This document shows positions 35,601-44,088 of a stretch of DNA of 64,000 nucleotides, piece after piece; position 1 is the stretch's first letter; each line of letters starts with the position of its first letter. The stretch lies in contig CM056561.1 in the NCBI GenBank assembly GCA_029721515.1, forward strand, positions 15,666,135 through 15,730,134. The letters run 5' to 3'. Both the position numbers and the translations under genes were made by a program. The notes beneath the pieces were generated by a model. That model saw only the letters and a program-made list of their open reading frames with translations, made no database searches and was not told the DNA's origin. The DNA is from Synanceia verrucosa. Lineage: Eukaryota; Chordata; Actinopteri; Perciformes; Synanceiidae.

Positions 35601-37910
35601 TCTCACTCAACAGGGGTTTGACAGTGCTAGATGCTTGTTCTCATATTGGAGAGACAGAAGGAGAGCTCCCACAGCAGGATGCAATGGAAATGAAGCATGA
35701 AGCACAACCAAAGCATGCCAAATTATGCATTTTGGCCCTTAGGCAAAATCACACTTTGTTTCATTAATGATCGCCTGATCTCATAATGCATGCATCCACA
35801 TCATGCATCTGAAATCAGTTTGTTTATCAGGAAACCCTTATGTGTTAGGCCATCATTCATTGACTTCATAGATATTTGTAGCTTGTTGAGTATCTTCAAC
35901 ATAAATTCTTTCTTTACCCAATTTCCATGTAACAATAATTCACATGATGTCATCTTGAACTTCTTAAATTTAAACTCATGTGGCAGAATAGAGTGTTTTT
36001 TTTTTTTTGTTTTTTTTTTAAATCTCAGTTATGACTTTTCTCAAATGCTAGAGTTGACCAAATAGTTGGTAAAGATGCTAAAGCTGAAGGAGAGGCTGCA
36101 GATGACCAGAGCATGATGGGACGTCTGGTCAAAGTGGAGAAGCAGGTATGAAGATGTTTTTTTTTAGCTGTGTGAAAGTACTACTTAAGTTTAGTGACAT
36201 TACTGTGTGTGGAAACGATATTATTGTGTAGTTTAGTGACATTACTGATGTTTTTCTGATGTGCTGGATGTTCCTGAAAAATGTACTGAGCTTAATCTGA
36301 TTGAGCCACCTCAACCAATGTTTAAGTGTGTTATGCTGAAACATGTCCTCTAGATGTCACTGTGTCTTTAAATGGCAGACTGGCCTTTGCAGTCAGTAAC
36401 TCAGTAACGGTTCAATTGTCCTTTTATGGTAAATGTAGTAAAGCTAATGATGTAATTGAAATGATCTATTTCCTATTAAATAACAAAAATATGGATAATT
36501 CATTATTGTTAGTATGGTGCATTTAAAAGTACTTTATTGATATATAGGCAGAAATAATTTTATGATTTTTTTTTTGACTGTCTAAAAATGGTTGAATTAT
36601 CCATTAGTAGTTAAATGACTCAGACTAAGCTTATAAATGTGCAATTAATTGTTAATTTAGTTTGTTAATTTATATACTGTACATAACCAGTAAAATTCCA
36701 TTACATATTTTTTTATTTTATGAAAAGAAAATAATATTTTTAATTCTAAATTATAAATCATGAATAAATCATACCAATATGATCCTCACCATTTCTAACA
36801 TTGTTTTCCAGCATAAACATGGTAAATATCTAGAATAAATTCATGGAAATAATACTAATACTATTACTACTACAACTGCTTGCTAATATCGTAATAAATA
36901 AACTATTTCTAGCATCATAACAGTATATGACCTATGTTTTTTTTCTTTTACCATGAACCAACATGGGGATAATATTGAACCATGGAATTATTTTGAGGAC
37001 ACATGGGGGAAAAAAAAACACCTTTTCAACATTGTGTGATTTTCTTTTATCCTTTATTATGCAGGTGGTCTGCATGGACAGGAAACTTGATTTCCTGGTC
37101 AATGTGTATGTGCAGCGTATGGGCATCCCTCATTCGGAAACAGAGGCCTTTTTCAACTCCAAAGAGCCGTATCCAGCCCCGCCTTATCACAGCCTCGAGG
37201 AGAGCAAGCATGAGAAGGATGGTGAAGAGGAGGTGAAAGAGGAGAAGGAGCTGAAGACATGTTCACCTGCAGATGTCCCATGCTCTGATGGGTCTATAGA
37301 AAAGAAAGATCCTTTACTGGGTCGATCTGTGGAGAGGTCGGTGGGTACTCCCTCTGGCAGCCACAGCCGCCCCTCTACCTCCTGGCAGCATCAGCTGCAG
37401 AACCCCCTCAGCCAACCTGCCTGGAACAGCAGTGTAGCCAACACCCCATCACCAGTCGGTGGCAGTGGCGATCATTCGCCCTCCCTGTTCCGTCTCCCAC
37501 CTCCACCTGCTCCAGTTCACGACCGTTCCTCTTCTGGCAGTGGCACACAGAGCTCCCAGAGCAGGAGGCGCCACAGGAGGCGGAGGTGTCAGCAAGAGGC
37601 CACCGCTGCAGAGAGCGACACTTCTCTATCCATCCCATCTGTTGACCACGAGGAGCTGGAGCGGTCCTTCAGTGGCTTCAGCATCTCCCAGGCCAAGGAG
37701 GACTTCTTTGGGCCTTCTTTCTTTATAGGCTCAGGAGGGGGAGCTGGAGCAGCGACTGATGCTGCAGGTGGACATTCACTGTGTGCCAGGGTCAGACCCT
37801 TCATTGCAGAGGGAGAATCAGACACAGACTCTGACCTCTACGCTCCCTCACCTCTGTCCTTCACCGGAGAGGTTCTGTGTGGAGAAAGGGCACTGCCAGG
37901 ACTGAAGTAG
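9339..37910 (+). CDS. kcnq2: kcnq2, voltage-gated potassium channel Kv7.2 (complete, 16 coding exons)
   Basis: Coding exons: 9339-9637, 20207-20297, 20381-20507, 20713-20888, 21523-21648, 21746-21856, 22795-22890, 22984-23078, 23690-23749, 26469-26498, 28058-28248, 33563-33668, 34539-34670, 35184-35252, 36052-36145, 37065-37910. The sum is 2649 nt, or 882 residues (human about 872). It forms tetrameric M-channels in the neuronal plasma membrane, usually with Kv7.3. It starts MVQKSLNGGVYP and has S1 (about 92-113), S2, S3, an Arg-rich S4, S5 with the retigabine-site Trp237, the filter TTIGYGDK (277-284) and S6 with the PAG hinge. Helix A (about 338-355), helix B (about 506-545), the coiled coil (about 580-620) and the ankyrin-G motif ending ESDTDSD (852-858) follow. 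KCNQ2 rather than KCNQ3-5 is shown by the N-terminus, DPGAPESSRDGALLIAGSE, and the distal tail. Exons 2-8 have the sizes expected of human KCNQ2 (91, 127, 176, 126, 111, 96, 95). Fish may carry a and b copies; which one this is cannot be told. Confidence 0.97.
9997..10024 (+). promoter_or_regulatory. Candidate REST/NRSF binding site (RE1 with expanded half-site spacing)
   Basis: A perfect left half-site TTCAGCACC (9997-10005) is followed after 9 bases by GGACAGCTCC (10015-10024), which differs at one base from the right half-site GGACAGCGCC. Canonical RE1 has 2 bases between the halves; here there are 9, placing it in the known class of expanded RE1 sites. It lies in intron 1, about 360 bp after exon 1 of kcnq2, a gene reported to be repressed by REST in mammals. 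Binding itself is inferred. Confidence 0.6.
11190..11335. repeat. Probable interspersed repeat fragment in kcnq2 intron 1
   Basis: A stretch rich in ATATCGCAAATATCACAATA-like and TATTGTGATAC-like words, ending near ccttaccaatacccagcc. I recall this wording from common fish interspersed repeats, but no ends or target duplication are visible, so the family is unassigned. Confidence 0.35.
13861..14197 (-). mobile_element. tRNA-derived SINE, antisense copy 1
   Basis: Read on the minus strand it begins with a tRNA-like head (GGTGTAGTGGTTAGCACTGT, with a B-box region GGTTCGATTCC), continues through a body shared with 19304-19665 and 30837-31222, and ends in a GGATGGAT tail. It is flanked by a 14 bp target duplication TTACTTGGCAATCA (13847-13860 and 14198-14211). 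Some internal sequence is deleted relative to the other copies. Confidence 0.82.
16743..16768. repeat. (TG)n microsatellite
   Basis: Thirteen TG units, followed by a degenerate TG-rich tail, in kcnq2 intron 1. Confidence 0.9.
19304..19665 (-). mobile_element. tRNA-derived SINE, antisense copy 2
   Basis: Same family and orientation as 13861-14197. It has the tRNA-like head at its right end, the body, and a (ATCC)n tail at the left. It is flanked by a 14 bp duplication CACGATCCTATTCA (19290-19303 and 19666-19679), showing insertion by target-primed reverse transcription. It sits 540 bp upstream of kcnq2 exon 2. Confidence 0.85.
20207..20297 (+). CDS. kcnq2: kcnq2 exon 2: S1 and start of S2
   Basis: A 91 nt exon after cctccag with a gtaggt donor. 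It reads FFLVFSCLILSVFATIREFK then NSSESALYIL. S1 continues from exon 1, and S2 begins at ALYIL. Phase and size equal human KCNQ2 exon 2. Confidence 0.95.
20381..20507 (+). CDS. kcnq2: kcnq2 exon 3: S2 and S2-S3 linker
   Basis: A 127 nt exon after ttccacag with a gtgagg donor. It encodes [40 protein letters not shown], VI. It contains the conserved acidic S2 residue and the basic S2-S3 loop that contacts PIP2 in Kv7 channels. Confidence 0.95.
20713..20888 (+). CDS. kcnq2: kcnq2 exon 4: S3 and voltage-sensing S4
   Basis: A 176 nt exon after atctccag with a gtgaca donor. S3 is DIMVLIASVSVLAAGS. S4 is SAIRSLRFLQILRMLRIDRR, with gating arginines spaced as in KCNQ2, including the Kv7-typical Gln in place of the third Arg. 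It ends VVYAHSK. Confidence 0.95.
20889..21522 (+). other. kcnq2: kcnq2 intron 4
   Basis: 634 bp; apart from a short TG-rich patch near 21282 nothing recognisable was seen. Confidence 0.8.
21523..21648 (+). CDS. kcnq2: kcnq2 exon 5: S5 and turret
   Basis: A 126 nt exon after cctttag with a gtaaga donor. It reads ELITAWYIGFLCLILASFLV then YSVEKETNEEFETYADALWW, GL. Trp237 (in TAWYIGF) is the retigabine-site tryptophan of neuronal Kv7 channels. The turret is acidic (KETNEEFE), unlike human KGENDHFD. Confidence 0.95.
21746..21856 (+). CDS. kcnq2: kcnq2 exon 6: pore loop and S6
   Basis: A 111 nt exon after tcaccag with a gtaagt donor. It encodes ITLTTIGYGDKVPKTWNGRL and LAATFSMIGVAFFALPA. GYG is the potassium selectivity filter. 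The residue after GDK is Val285 (codon 21779-21781), whereas human KCNQ2 has Tyr284, the external TEA-binding residue. The next changed residue gives VPKTW for YPQTW. Confidence 0.96.
21857..22794 (+). other. kcnq2: kcnq2 intron 6
   Basis: 938 bp of AT-rich intron; no repeat or exon recognised. Confidence 0.8.
22795..22890 (+). CDS. kcnq2: kcnq2 exon 7: end of S6 and start of helix A
   Basis: A 96 nt exon after gtgcccag with a gtacaa donor. It reads [20 protein letters not shown] then EKRRNPAAGLLQ. The first residues complete the PAG hinge and lower gate. The final LLQ occupies the position of the IQ motif (human GLIQ), with Ile replaced by Leu341. Confidence 0.95.
22984..23078 (+). CDS. kcnq2: kcnq2 exon 8: calmodulin-binding helix A
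   Basis: A 95 nt exon after catccag with a gtaaat donor. It encodes AAWRFYATNLSRTDLLYTWD then FYEQNVAIPMY. With exon 7 it forms helix A, which binds calmodulin. Confidence 0.95.
23690..23749 (+). CDS. kcnq2: kcnq2 exon 9
   Basis: A 60 nt exon after tttttccag with a gtacaa donor. It reads LIPPLNQLDLLRNLKGKSF between split Arg codons. It is three residues shorter than the human segment ending SGLAFR. Confidence 0.92.
23750..26468 (+). other. kcnq2: kcnq2 intron 9 (2.7 kb)
   Basis: It contains a diverged direct repeat (24268-24735). The remaining 24740-26160 has the broken-up look of an old element, but no protein or ends were recognised. No exon was seen. Confidence 0.7.
24268..24735 (+). repeat. 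Diverged direct repeat, two units about 318 bp apart
   Basis: Unit A (about 24268-24425) and unit B (about 24586-24735) share CGAAAGTGCCTTGTGCCA, an ATTTTGAGTCAT block and a similar run of following words in the same order. They look like copies of an internally repetitive interspersed element. Family not identified. Confidence 0.65.
26469..26498 (+). CDS. kcnq2: kcnq2 exon 10: 30 nt microexon
   Basis: A 30 nt exon between ctcacag and gtctgt, encoding KESQTEISP within split codons (phase 2 to 2), so it can be skipped without changing frame. The human counterpart is the 30 nt segment KDPPPEPSPS. Size, phase and position all match. Residues diverge. Confidence 0.85.
26612..26638. repeat. (TG)n microsatellite 113 bp downstream of the microexon
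   Basis: An uninterrupted TG run of about 27 bases on the sense strand, so UG-repeat in the transcript, just after the weak gtctgt donor of kcnq2 exon 10. Confidence 0.9.
28058..28248 (+). CDS. kcnq2: kcnq2 exon 11: A-B linker
   Basis: A 191 nt exon after ttttggtag with a gtgagg donor. It reads SRKDSLKDKVFPTPSKGKAQ, then SPGKVAKSWSFTEKNRGPKH, then VRGSTSRQNSE. Human KCNQ2 has VSLKDRVFSSPRG, SPSKVPKSWSFGDRSR and GAASRQNSE. It is a phosphorylation-rich cytoplasmic linker. Confidence 0.95.
28445..29199. mobile_element. Non-autonomous DNA element with TTAA target duplication and GC-rich core
   Basis: Flanked by TTAA (28441-28444 and 29200-29203). Terminal inverted repeats read AGGTACACTGTGTAA at the left and its near-complement TTACACAGTGTACAT at the right. 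The AT-rich ends enclose a strongly GC-rich core (about 28880-29070) built from two related units spaced 139 bp apart. A TTAA duplication is typical of piggyBac-type transposition, but no transposase is encoded. Confidence 0.65.
29880..31860 (-). pseudogene. L1-type LINE, 3' part of ORF2, truncated and frameshifted
   Basis: Minus-strand frames in three pieces (31528-31022, 30844-30581, 30452-30153) read like the C-terminal half of fish L1 ORF2: a WFNPSSSLSWSPIEKN segment, FSLSGSSFFLYLQLRSAMQA, then a zinc-knuckle-like region CDLCPLNVHGSFMHVYWECP. Preceding wording TLQRDKRQGGLGLPDFKIY is also L1-like. The 5' reverse transcriptase core is absent, as usual for 5'-truncated copies. Stops and frameshifts make it non-functional. 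Confidence 0.75.
30837..31222 (+). mobile_element. tRNA-derived SINE, sense copy, inserted in the L1
   Basis: Begins GGCGGCACGGTGGTGTAGTG, carries the B-box-like GGTTTGAATCC and ends GGATGGATGGA. It is flanked by a 13 bp duplication TATATTCACTTTC (30824-30836 and 31223-31235), which interrupts the L1 frame. An internal short duplication of the CCAGGGTGTACCC word is particular to this copy. Confidence 0.88.
32101..33562 (+). other. kcnq2: Remainder of kcnq2 intron 11
   Basis: 1.46 kb without a recognised exon or repeat. Confidence 0.7.
33563..33668 (+). CDS. kcnq2: kcnq2 exon 12
   Basis: A 106 nt exon after gctctgtag with a gtaagg donor. It reads EASLPGEEIGDDKSCHCEFL then TQDLPPGLRVTIRAI, nearly identical in pattern to human [20 protein letters not shown]. 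It leads into helix B. Confidence 0.95.
33669..34538 (+). other. kcnq2: kcnq2 intron 12
   Basis: 870 bp, AT-rich, nothing recognised. Confidence 0.8.
34539..34670 (+). CDS. kcnq2: kcnq2 exon 13: calmodulin-binding helix B
   Basis: A 132 nt exon after accttcag with a gtaagt donor. It reads IMKFLVSKRRFKESLRPYDV then MDVIEQYSAGHLDMLSRIKN, LQS. This is the best-conserved cytoplasmic segment of the family. Confidence 0.96.
35184..35252 (+). CDS. kcnq2: kcnq2 exon 14: KCNQ2 cassette exon (MIVGPPPP)
   Basis: A 69 nt exon after ttaccag with a gttaga donor. It encodes IDMIVGPPPPTTPRHKKSTE then GP within split Arg codons. Phase 2 to 2 allows in-frame skipping directly to VDQIVG of exon 15. It corresponds to the human long-isoform segment VDMIVGPPPPSTPRHKK. 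Confidence 0.88.
35253..36051 (+). other. kcnq2: kcnq2 intron 14
   Basis: 799 bp, no exon recognised. It ends with a long T tract (35996-36019) well upstream of the acceptor tgctag. Confidence 0.8.
36052..36145 (+). CDS. kcnq2: kcnq2 exon 15: coiled-coil helix C
   Basis: A 94 nt exon after atgctag with a gtatga donor. It reads VDQIVGKDAKAEGEAADDQS then MMGRLVKVEKQ. It matches human VDQIVGRG and SMMGRLGKVEKQ. Confidence 0.93.
36146..37064 (+). other. kcnq2: kcnq2 intron 15
   Basis: 919 bp, very AT-rich. A 17 bp word (GTTTAGTGACATTACTG) occurs twice near 36190 and 36233. Otherwise nothing recognised. Confidence 0.75.
37065..37910 (+). CDS. kcnq2: kcnq2 exon 16: tetramerisation helix D and C-terminal tail
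   Basis: The last coding exon starts after attatgcag: VVCMDRKLDFLVNVYVQRMG forms helix D. A variable tail then has an acidic patch (EKDGEEEVKEEKE, about 651-663), a proline-rich segment, an Arg-rich patch RRRHRRRRC (768-776), and the ankyrin-G motif SLSIPSVDHEELERSFSGF to IAEGESDTDSD. The stop TAG is at 37908-37910. The acidic and Arg-rich patches have no equivalent in human KCNQ2. Confidence 0.95.
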   Translation: MVCMDRKLDFLVNVYVQRMGIPHSETEAFFNSKEPYPAPPYHSLEESKHEKDGEEEVKEEKELKTCSPADVPCSDGSIEKKDPLLGRSVERSVGTPSGSHSRPSTSWQHQLQNPLSQPAWNSSVANTPSPVGGSGDHSPSLFRLPPPPAPVHDRSSSGSGTQSSQSRRRHRRRRCQQEATAAESDTSLSIPSVDHEELERSFSGFSISQAKEDFFGPSFFIGSGGGAGAATDAAGGHSLCARVRPFIAEGESDTDSDLYAPSPLSFTGEVLCGERALPGLK

Positions 37911-40900
37911 GTCAGTCCTGGCCATCAGGAGACATGAAACAGTGTAGCCAACTGACTGACCATTTCTGCTGCTGATGCTATTACAGACTATTTCAGGTTA
38001 AATGAATGGTTACAATTAGCAGTTTATTACTGAAACAAAAAAATGCTCACAATTTTCATTTATGATGTAACACTATATGACACAAGCAATGCTAGTTGCA
38101 TTGTATCTGTCATGATCTTGGTTAAATAGAAAAATAGCTGTTTGGGGTTGGGAACTTTTTTTTTAACTTAGTTGGGGGCATTTATGTTGAATTTATTAGT
38201 GTTGAAAGGCACATGAGAGTTTAGAGGTGCAAAAGTGTGAATTATAGCATTTCATTTCCATTTTGAATTTATACTGGACATTGATTTGTATGAAACCTGA
38301 TTTCATTTATTAGTAGTTAGTGCATTTCAGCACAGCCTCTGTTACTGATCACTTTAACTTACAAATCATAATGGGAGTTAGTAATACAAGGTTGTTTCCC
38401 TGTTATCACATTGTTAGCATAGTGTCTTGATACATTCTATACCTTTGAATGACTTGAAGTGTTACGATGTCAGAACCTTAGCTATGATAATCAATTAGAG
38501 TCTTGCAAAATGAAAAAAGAAATATGCTTGCTTTTCAGCATCATTAATTCAGCCAGGTGTTTGTTGAATACTACAGAAAAACTCCCTTTAAAGTATTGCA
38601 GATACTCCCCCACCAATAAACCAGTGAACCTGCTGCATGGCCTATGAAATGGTTGACTTAAGGACTGCTTTAAACAGGGTACAACACCAGAAAAAAAGTT
38701 AGCAGACAATTTCCTTGAGTGTTTCTCTTATATACAGACAAACAGATAGGTGAATAAAACATGCAAATGTGCATGCATGACTGATTTCAAGTTAAAATGT
38801 TTGTTTTGTTATTAGGCTTTACTTGAGTTCCAATCATGTAAATGCAGCCTGAGCTTGATGATTTCAATGGCTCTTCTTTTCTGGGCAAACATCCTTGAAT
38901 TATGCATACATTAAAAACAAAGGGAGATGTTTAATGCAACATATGGACTCAAATGGACATACTCATGTATTTTGCACTGTTCTCACACAACATGCAGTTT
39001 TGAAGCTGGACTGAACACCATCAAGAACCAATATTAACATGGCTTTATTTTTTTCACACCCAAATTCATGATTTTATAAGTTAATAAATCAGAAATTACA
39101 TTCGGAAAACTTCATAAATGTAGTGCAGGTGCATTGCCAAGTGTTATATTTATGGTTCTGTTGCCTGAGAGCAGTTAGTCTGTTAAAATTTCTGTCACTG
39201 ATAATACTAAAAGCATGGGATTGGGGAATCAGAAGCATGAACAGTTCTTATTACCGTAAAACCAATCCAAGTCATAGCAAATTCCGAACATTTAATTTAG
39301 GAGACCCTGTTCACACATTTTTTTTTTTCATAAAAGAAAAAACAAACCTGCTGGCATGTTTTCTACAACCCAAAGGATGGATCTGTAGGCTTTGATGATA
39401 CTGTAGCTCTTAGTTCAACACCATCATTCTGCACCTTTTTCTTCTTCAATACTAAAACTTTTTACATCACTGAAATTGTCTCTCTGGTCTCTTGCTTTTA
39501 TGATCTGTGTCAAAGAAGCAATACTGTGACATGTTTTGCTGTGTTGAATGAAATCTATCAATGCAGCCATATGGTGTAACAGTGACCACGCATCAGTAGA
39601 TGGCAATCAAGAGCTTCAGTTGAGTGTGTCCTTGTTAAGACATATGTTAGAGATCATGAGGAAAATTGATAGATAGATCACTATTAATAAATAGAAAGGA
39701 TAAACACCATATACCAAGGGTCTTTGTCATAACCTTTGGGAAACCTAAACAATTCCTATTAAAGTTTGGGTGGGTAATATACTGTATTTTAGAATATGTT
39801 TTTGTCTGTTTATTAAAATTATCTTTACATCAAGAGAGAAATTAAAAAAGGACTGTATTCTGCATGGATGTAATAAGCCTGTCCAATCATTTAATTTGGC
39901 CTAACTGCCTGCCCATCTGTGTGTCACCAAGCTGCTTGTCTTCCTCAAGCTGCTTGCTTGATAGCTGTGAGTACTAACAATAGCTGTGTTCAATGTTTGT
40001 GTTCATAATGATAATTTGGCAGGAGTAACGTTGGAGGGAAGCCTGAGGGGACGGACTGTCAGTGTTGCTGACTTGGTTTACAAACTTTTAATTCTAGTGC
40101 TCTGAGTTACTTTTATTGGAGAAGTTTTGGCAATGCTGGGCTGGGTTTGCTGGTTTGGGCTGTCAAACTCATCTCTAAAGTGTTCATAAAGGATACCTTA
40201 ACCAATAATAAGACCATTAGTTACAATTTGCACCCTTTTTCAGGCTGGCTTATCAGAAAACTTTCCACAATATTTTGGAACCTGACTGGAAGGATTTTTC
40301 CCGTTTGGTCAGACACTGATAATGGGCAATGAGGCCTGTTGTTTAGTCTATATTCTGTGTTCATCCCAAAAGTGTTCTGTCCCTGCACACCAAATTTGAA
40401 AAACTATTTCTTGCTTTCGAAAGTGCTGTCCCTTAATTGTTGCCACAAACCCTGAAGCACTCTGTTGGTCTACAGTGATGTTTTATGGTGCAACAGTCAC
40501 ATTTTCCTAAACTGCAACAAATTGGTCCCACACTGAAGGTAGACAAATGCATGGAGTATTTCTACATACACTAGGCCATATAGTGTAAATTAAGCCACTG
40601 CTACTCTCTATTGGTGCGTAGTATGCGTTGGCAAAATGTTGATTTATTCACTGCTATCGCCTGACAGGTTTTATTTAACAACCTATTTAACAACAATTAG
40701 CTGATGTCAGTGAAACTAGAGAGTTTTCATGCCACATGTTCAGCCCCAGGTCAGCTAATCTGCTAAGTGTTGTGAGGCGGTGATTTAAATTGAAAGGGTG
40801 ATATAAATAGGAATTGATTTGCTCATTAATAAAAGTCAGATGATGGTGACACAGCACCTAAGGCGTATTTACTTTTTGCAGCACCTGGGGAATTGACCAC

Positions 40901-41323
40901 CCAAAGCCCAGACCAGAGGACAAACAATCGGCAGAGGCAAGCATCTGAAATCAATAAGGCAGTGAATATGTGAATATATCATGCTATAACCAGAATGGAC
41001 CACAACCACATATTAAGGATATACTTTGTGTGACATTGTTTAAGTAAAATTAACCAAAATGAAAAGGGACTTATTGTATTTTTATGCCCCCTTTCCTCAC
41101 ATCCTCACTCAAACAGAGTGATCAGACAGAAAGTGCAGCACAACCGGTATAAGAAAAATTAAGTGTTTTTTGAATTACATAATATATCCTCTTTATTTAG
41201 TACAAATGAAACTCCTCACTTTTTGAACATTTGGTCAGTCATGCCAGTCAGTGTCTTGGAGCCCATCTGCATCAGACGTTTCGTCAAAGATGAAAGATTT
41301 AAGTTTAGGGGTCATTAGATTAG
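37911..41323 (+). other. kcnq2 3' UTR and downstream flank
   Basis: No coding sequence recognised. Possible poly(A) signals AATAAA occur near 38615 and 38753 and further on. The end of the transcript cannot be fixed from sequence alone. Confidence 0.55.
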
Positions 41324-42095
41324 ACTCAAAAAAGCCAAATTGTGTGTTTGCTACATTAATCTGTGTGTAGTGTAACATGTAGCTTCTAGCATATATAGTC
41401 ATGTTTTGTGGTTCAACATCATTAAGTAATGTTATTTTAGCATGATGTGCAATAACTTAACATTGTGTAAATTAATTTATGTTGACAGTACATAATGCAT
41501 TTTGGGTAAGTTAGCGAATTGCGTGTACAATCCAGAGCAGAAGGTGGCAGTAGTGTGCAAGCCGGGAGTTTTAGAAACTTTACTACAGGAAGTTCGGCAC
41601 ACAGTTCAAAAGCTAACCATAGCAGCATTAGTTGCTATACTTAGCTACTTAGCATATGCATTGCTTGCTAAATGAGCGTACCATAATTTGGTGGAAATAA
41701 CTTTCCAATTTTTTTGTGTGTTCAACGAACAAATTATTATTAGGTTGGATTTACCCCTTCATAACTGAGTAATAGTAATGCCAACACATTATGCTGATTC
41801 AACATATTTACATTAATTTCATTCAACAAAACTGTTTCTTGTTAAAATAGCGTATTATAATTGGGTCAAAATACTTTCCATAATTTTTTTTTATATTCAC
41901 CCAACCAGTAATTATTATGTTGGATTTACTCCTCGTAACTAAGTAATAGTAACGCCAACACCTTATGCTGATTCGACATATTTATATTAATTTTACTCAA
42001 CAAAACAATGTCTTACTAAATAAGCATATTATAATTGGGTGGAAATACTTTCCATATTTTTTTTATGTTAACCCAACAAATGATTTTTTTGAGTG
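41324..42095. mobile_element. Non-autonomous DNA element, copy 1 (ACTCAAAAAAG termini)
   Basis: The left end ACTCAAAAAAG is matched by TTTTTTTGAGTG at the right. Two internal blocks (41340-41395 and about 41525-41620, including CAGAGCAGAAGGTGGCAGTA) recur in order at 45025-45080 and 46270-46350, defining a second copy. The right third is a tandem array. No transposase frame. Confidence 0.6.
41682..42056. repeat. Tandem repeat, about 2.2 units of 171-174 bp
   Basis: Units start near 41682, 41853 and 42027, each with TATAATTGGGTnnAAATACT-like wording, then TTCCAT/AATTTTTTT, CCAAC, GTTGGATTTAC and CTTATGCTGATTC blocks. Only the first part of the third unit is present. They lie inside element copy 1. 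Confidence 0.7.
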
Positions 42096-42639
42096 TAGAG
42101 TTAGGACATTGACCCCTTTGGTGATGAATGATAAGACCCAACAATCAATGAAACCATTAGTGACCCAGCTCTTATGAGAGACCTGTCAGGCAAGGGGCCA
42201 AAATAGATGGACAGTATGCATTTTGGTAATGGTACTGTATGTCTGCTGAAATGTTTCACTACTGAGTGCACTGACAGGAATGCAATAAACTGCAACTCAA
42301 CCAGTAGCTTCTTTAACTACTCCTCAGCCTTTCCTTTCCAGCTGTTAATAAGAAAAACATGACACTGATAGTGCTTCAAATGTATGGCTAAATGTGCTCA
42401 CATGCTGCTTCTTTAAATGACCTCAGATCAATTGTAGAACGATAATTTGCAAGAAATTACTTTCTACATTTACAACTGAGAGGCAGAAGCAACTCGGTGC
42501 CCTTGGCGTCAGCTGTGGTTGTGTATAGGTCCAGCGGTAAACATTTTATATCTGTGTAGTGTTAGTCAACATAAGCAAAATGCCATCAATTTCCAACAAG
42601 GGCAGACACAGGTGACCTTCATTTGCCTCTATGTAACAA

Positions 42640-42641
<2 letters not shown>

Positions 42642-42689
<48 letters not shown>
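42642..42689. repeat. (AC)n microsatellite
   Basis: About 23 uninterrupted AC units. Confidence 0.95.
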
Positions 42690-42690
<1 letters not shown>

Positions 42691-43433
42691 GAAAGACATT
42701 CAGGTCCATAATGACGACTGGGGTGGGATTAACGGTTGTATAAATGATGTTGGCCAACATATATCACAATTTAGGTTCATTACGTATTAGCTGCATGATC
42801 TCCGACAAGGACGCTCACAGTATTGCTTTACTGTTTCATAACTGCAAATGACTGTCATTGTAATAACCCAAATGAAAAAGCGTGGCTCTTACAGTATTAA
42901 GATATGCATGAGTGAAAGCATAAATGTATACACGTAATAAAACATAATCATATTGAGAACAGACACGTAATATGAAAGAAAGATAGCTCTATAATTGATG
43001 TAAATATATGTGTGTGGTGTAACATGACAAGATGTTACATACAGTAATTACTCTCATCATGTGTAAAGAGTCAGCGTGTACCTTAAATGGGAATATGATT
43101 TCTGTATTTTATTTTTTTTTTCAAAATTATAATATTGCATTTTTGGGTCAACAAGAAAAGAGTAGGGAATCCAGATATTTGTTCTTGTAACTCAGACTAA
43201 ACTTAATTGAGTACACACAGCTTGTCATTTGTCATGTGACAATTACAGAATGGGATTGATCTTAATTCCCTTGAGTGAGTGAGTTCAGAGGAAGGCTATG
43301 GCAAACACATTGAAGTGATTAACCTGACTTTACTGGTTAGCTTGCTATTGTAGTTGTTTAGCAGGAACATCATTTTTAACTGTGCTTGCATATGAACACA
43401 TTTAGTGAGAGATATCTATGTATAATACATGTT
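42690..43433. other. No recognised feature
   Basis: About 740 bp AT-rich sequence with no gene or repeat that I can support. Confidence 0.6.
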
Positions 43434-44088
43434 ATTCAAGGATTCAAGGAACTTTATTGTCATTACAACAACATTACGATGCAGGTGGCCCTTTTTCTGT
43501 ATTTGGTTAAGTAAATGTCTGTGGTGGTGGACTGGCTGTCTCTCAATATGCTCTGTGCAGTTTTCACCATCTGGTGCAGAAACTTCTTCTCTGCAAACAA
43601 ACAGCTGCTGTACCACACTGTGATGCAAGAGCAGAGAACACTTTCCACTGCACATCTGTAAAAAGAGGTCAGGACTGAGTCCCCAAGTCCAGCACGCCTC
43701 AGCTTCCTGAAAAAGTAGAGGCGCTGGTGGGCCTTCCTAACCAGGTGATGTTGCTCCATGTCAAGTCGTTGGTGAGGTGTATACCATGGTACCTGACACT
43801 AGAAACCATCACAACAGCCGTTCCACCGATGGGCAGAGGAGAGGGGATGTGTCTTCCGCTCCTGAAGTCCACAACCATCTCCTGTTGATGCAGAGGTGAT
43901 TGTCCCTGCACCAACCCTCCAGATGTTCCACCTCCTGCTTGTAGCCGAATCGTCATCTTTGCTCATGCATCCCACCACTGTTGTGTCATCTGCAAACTTC
44001 ACCACATGACAGCTGGGGTGATTTGCCGTGCAGCCATATATCAGCAGTGTGTACAGGAAGGGGCTTATGCTGTTTGTGATGTACACAG

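Noticed and set aside
37408..37638. Minus-strand frame across kcnq2 exon 16
   Set aside because: Shadow of the conserved kcnq2 coding frame.
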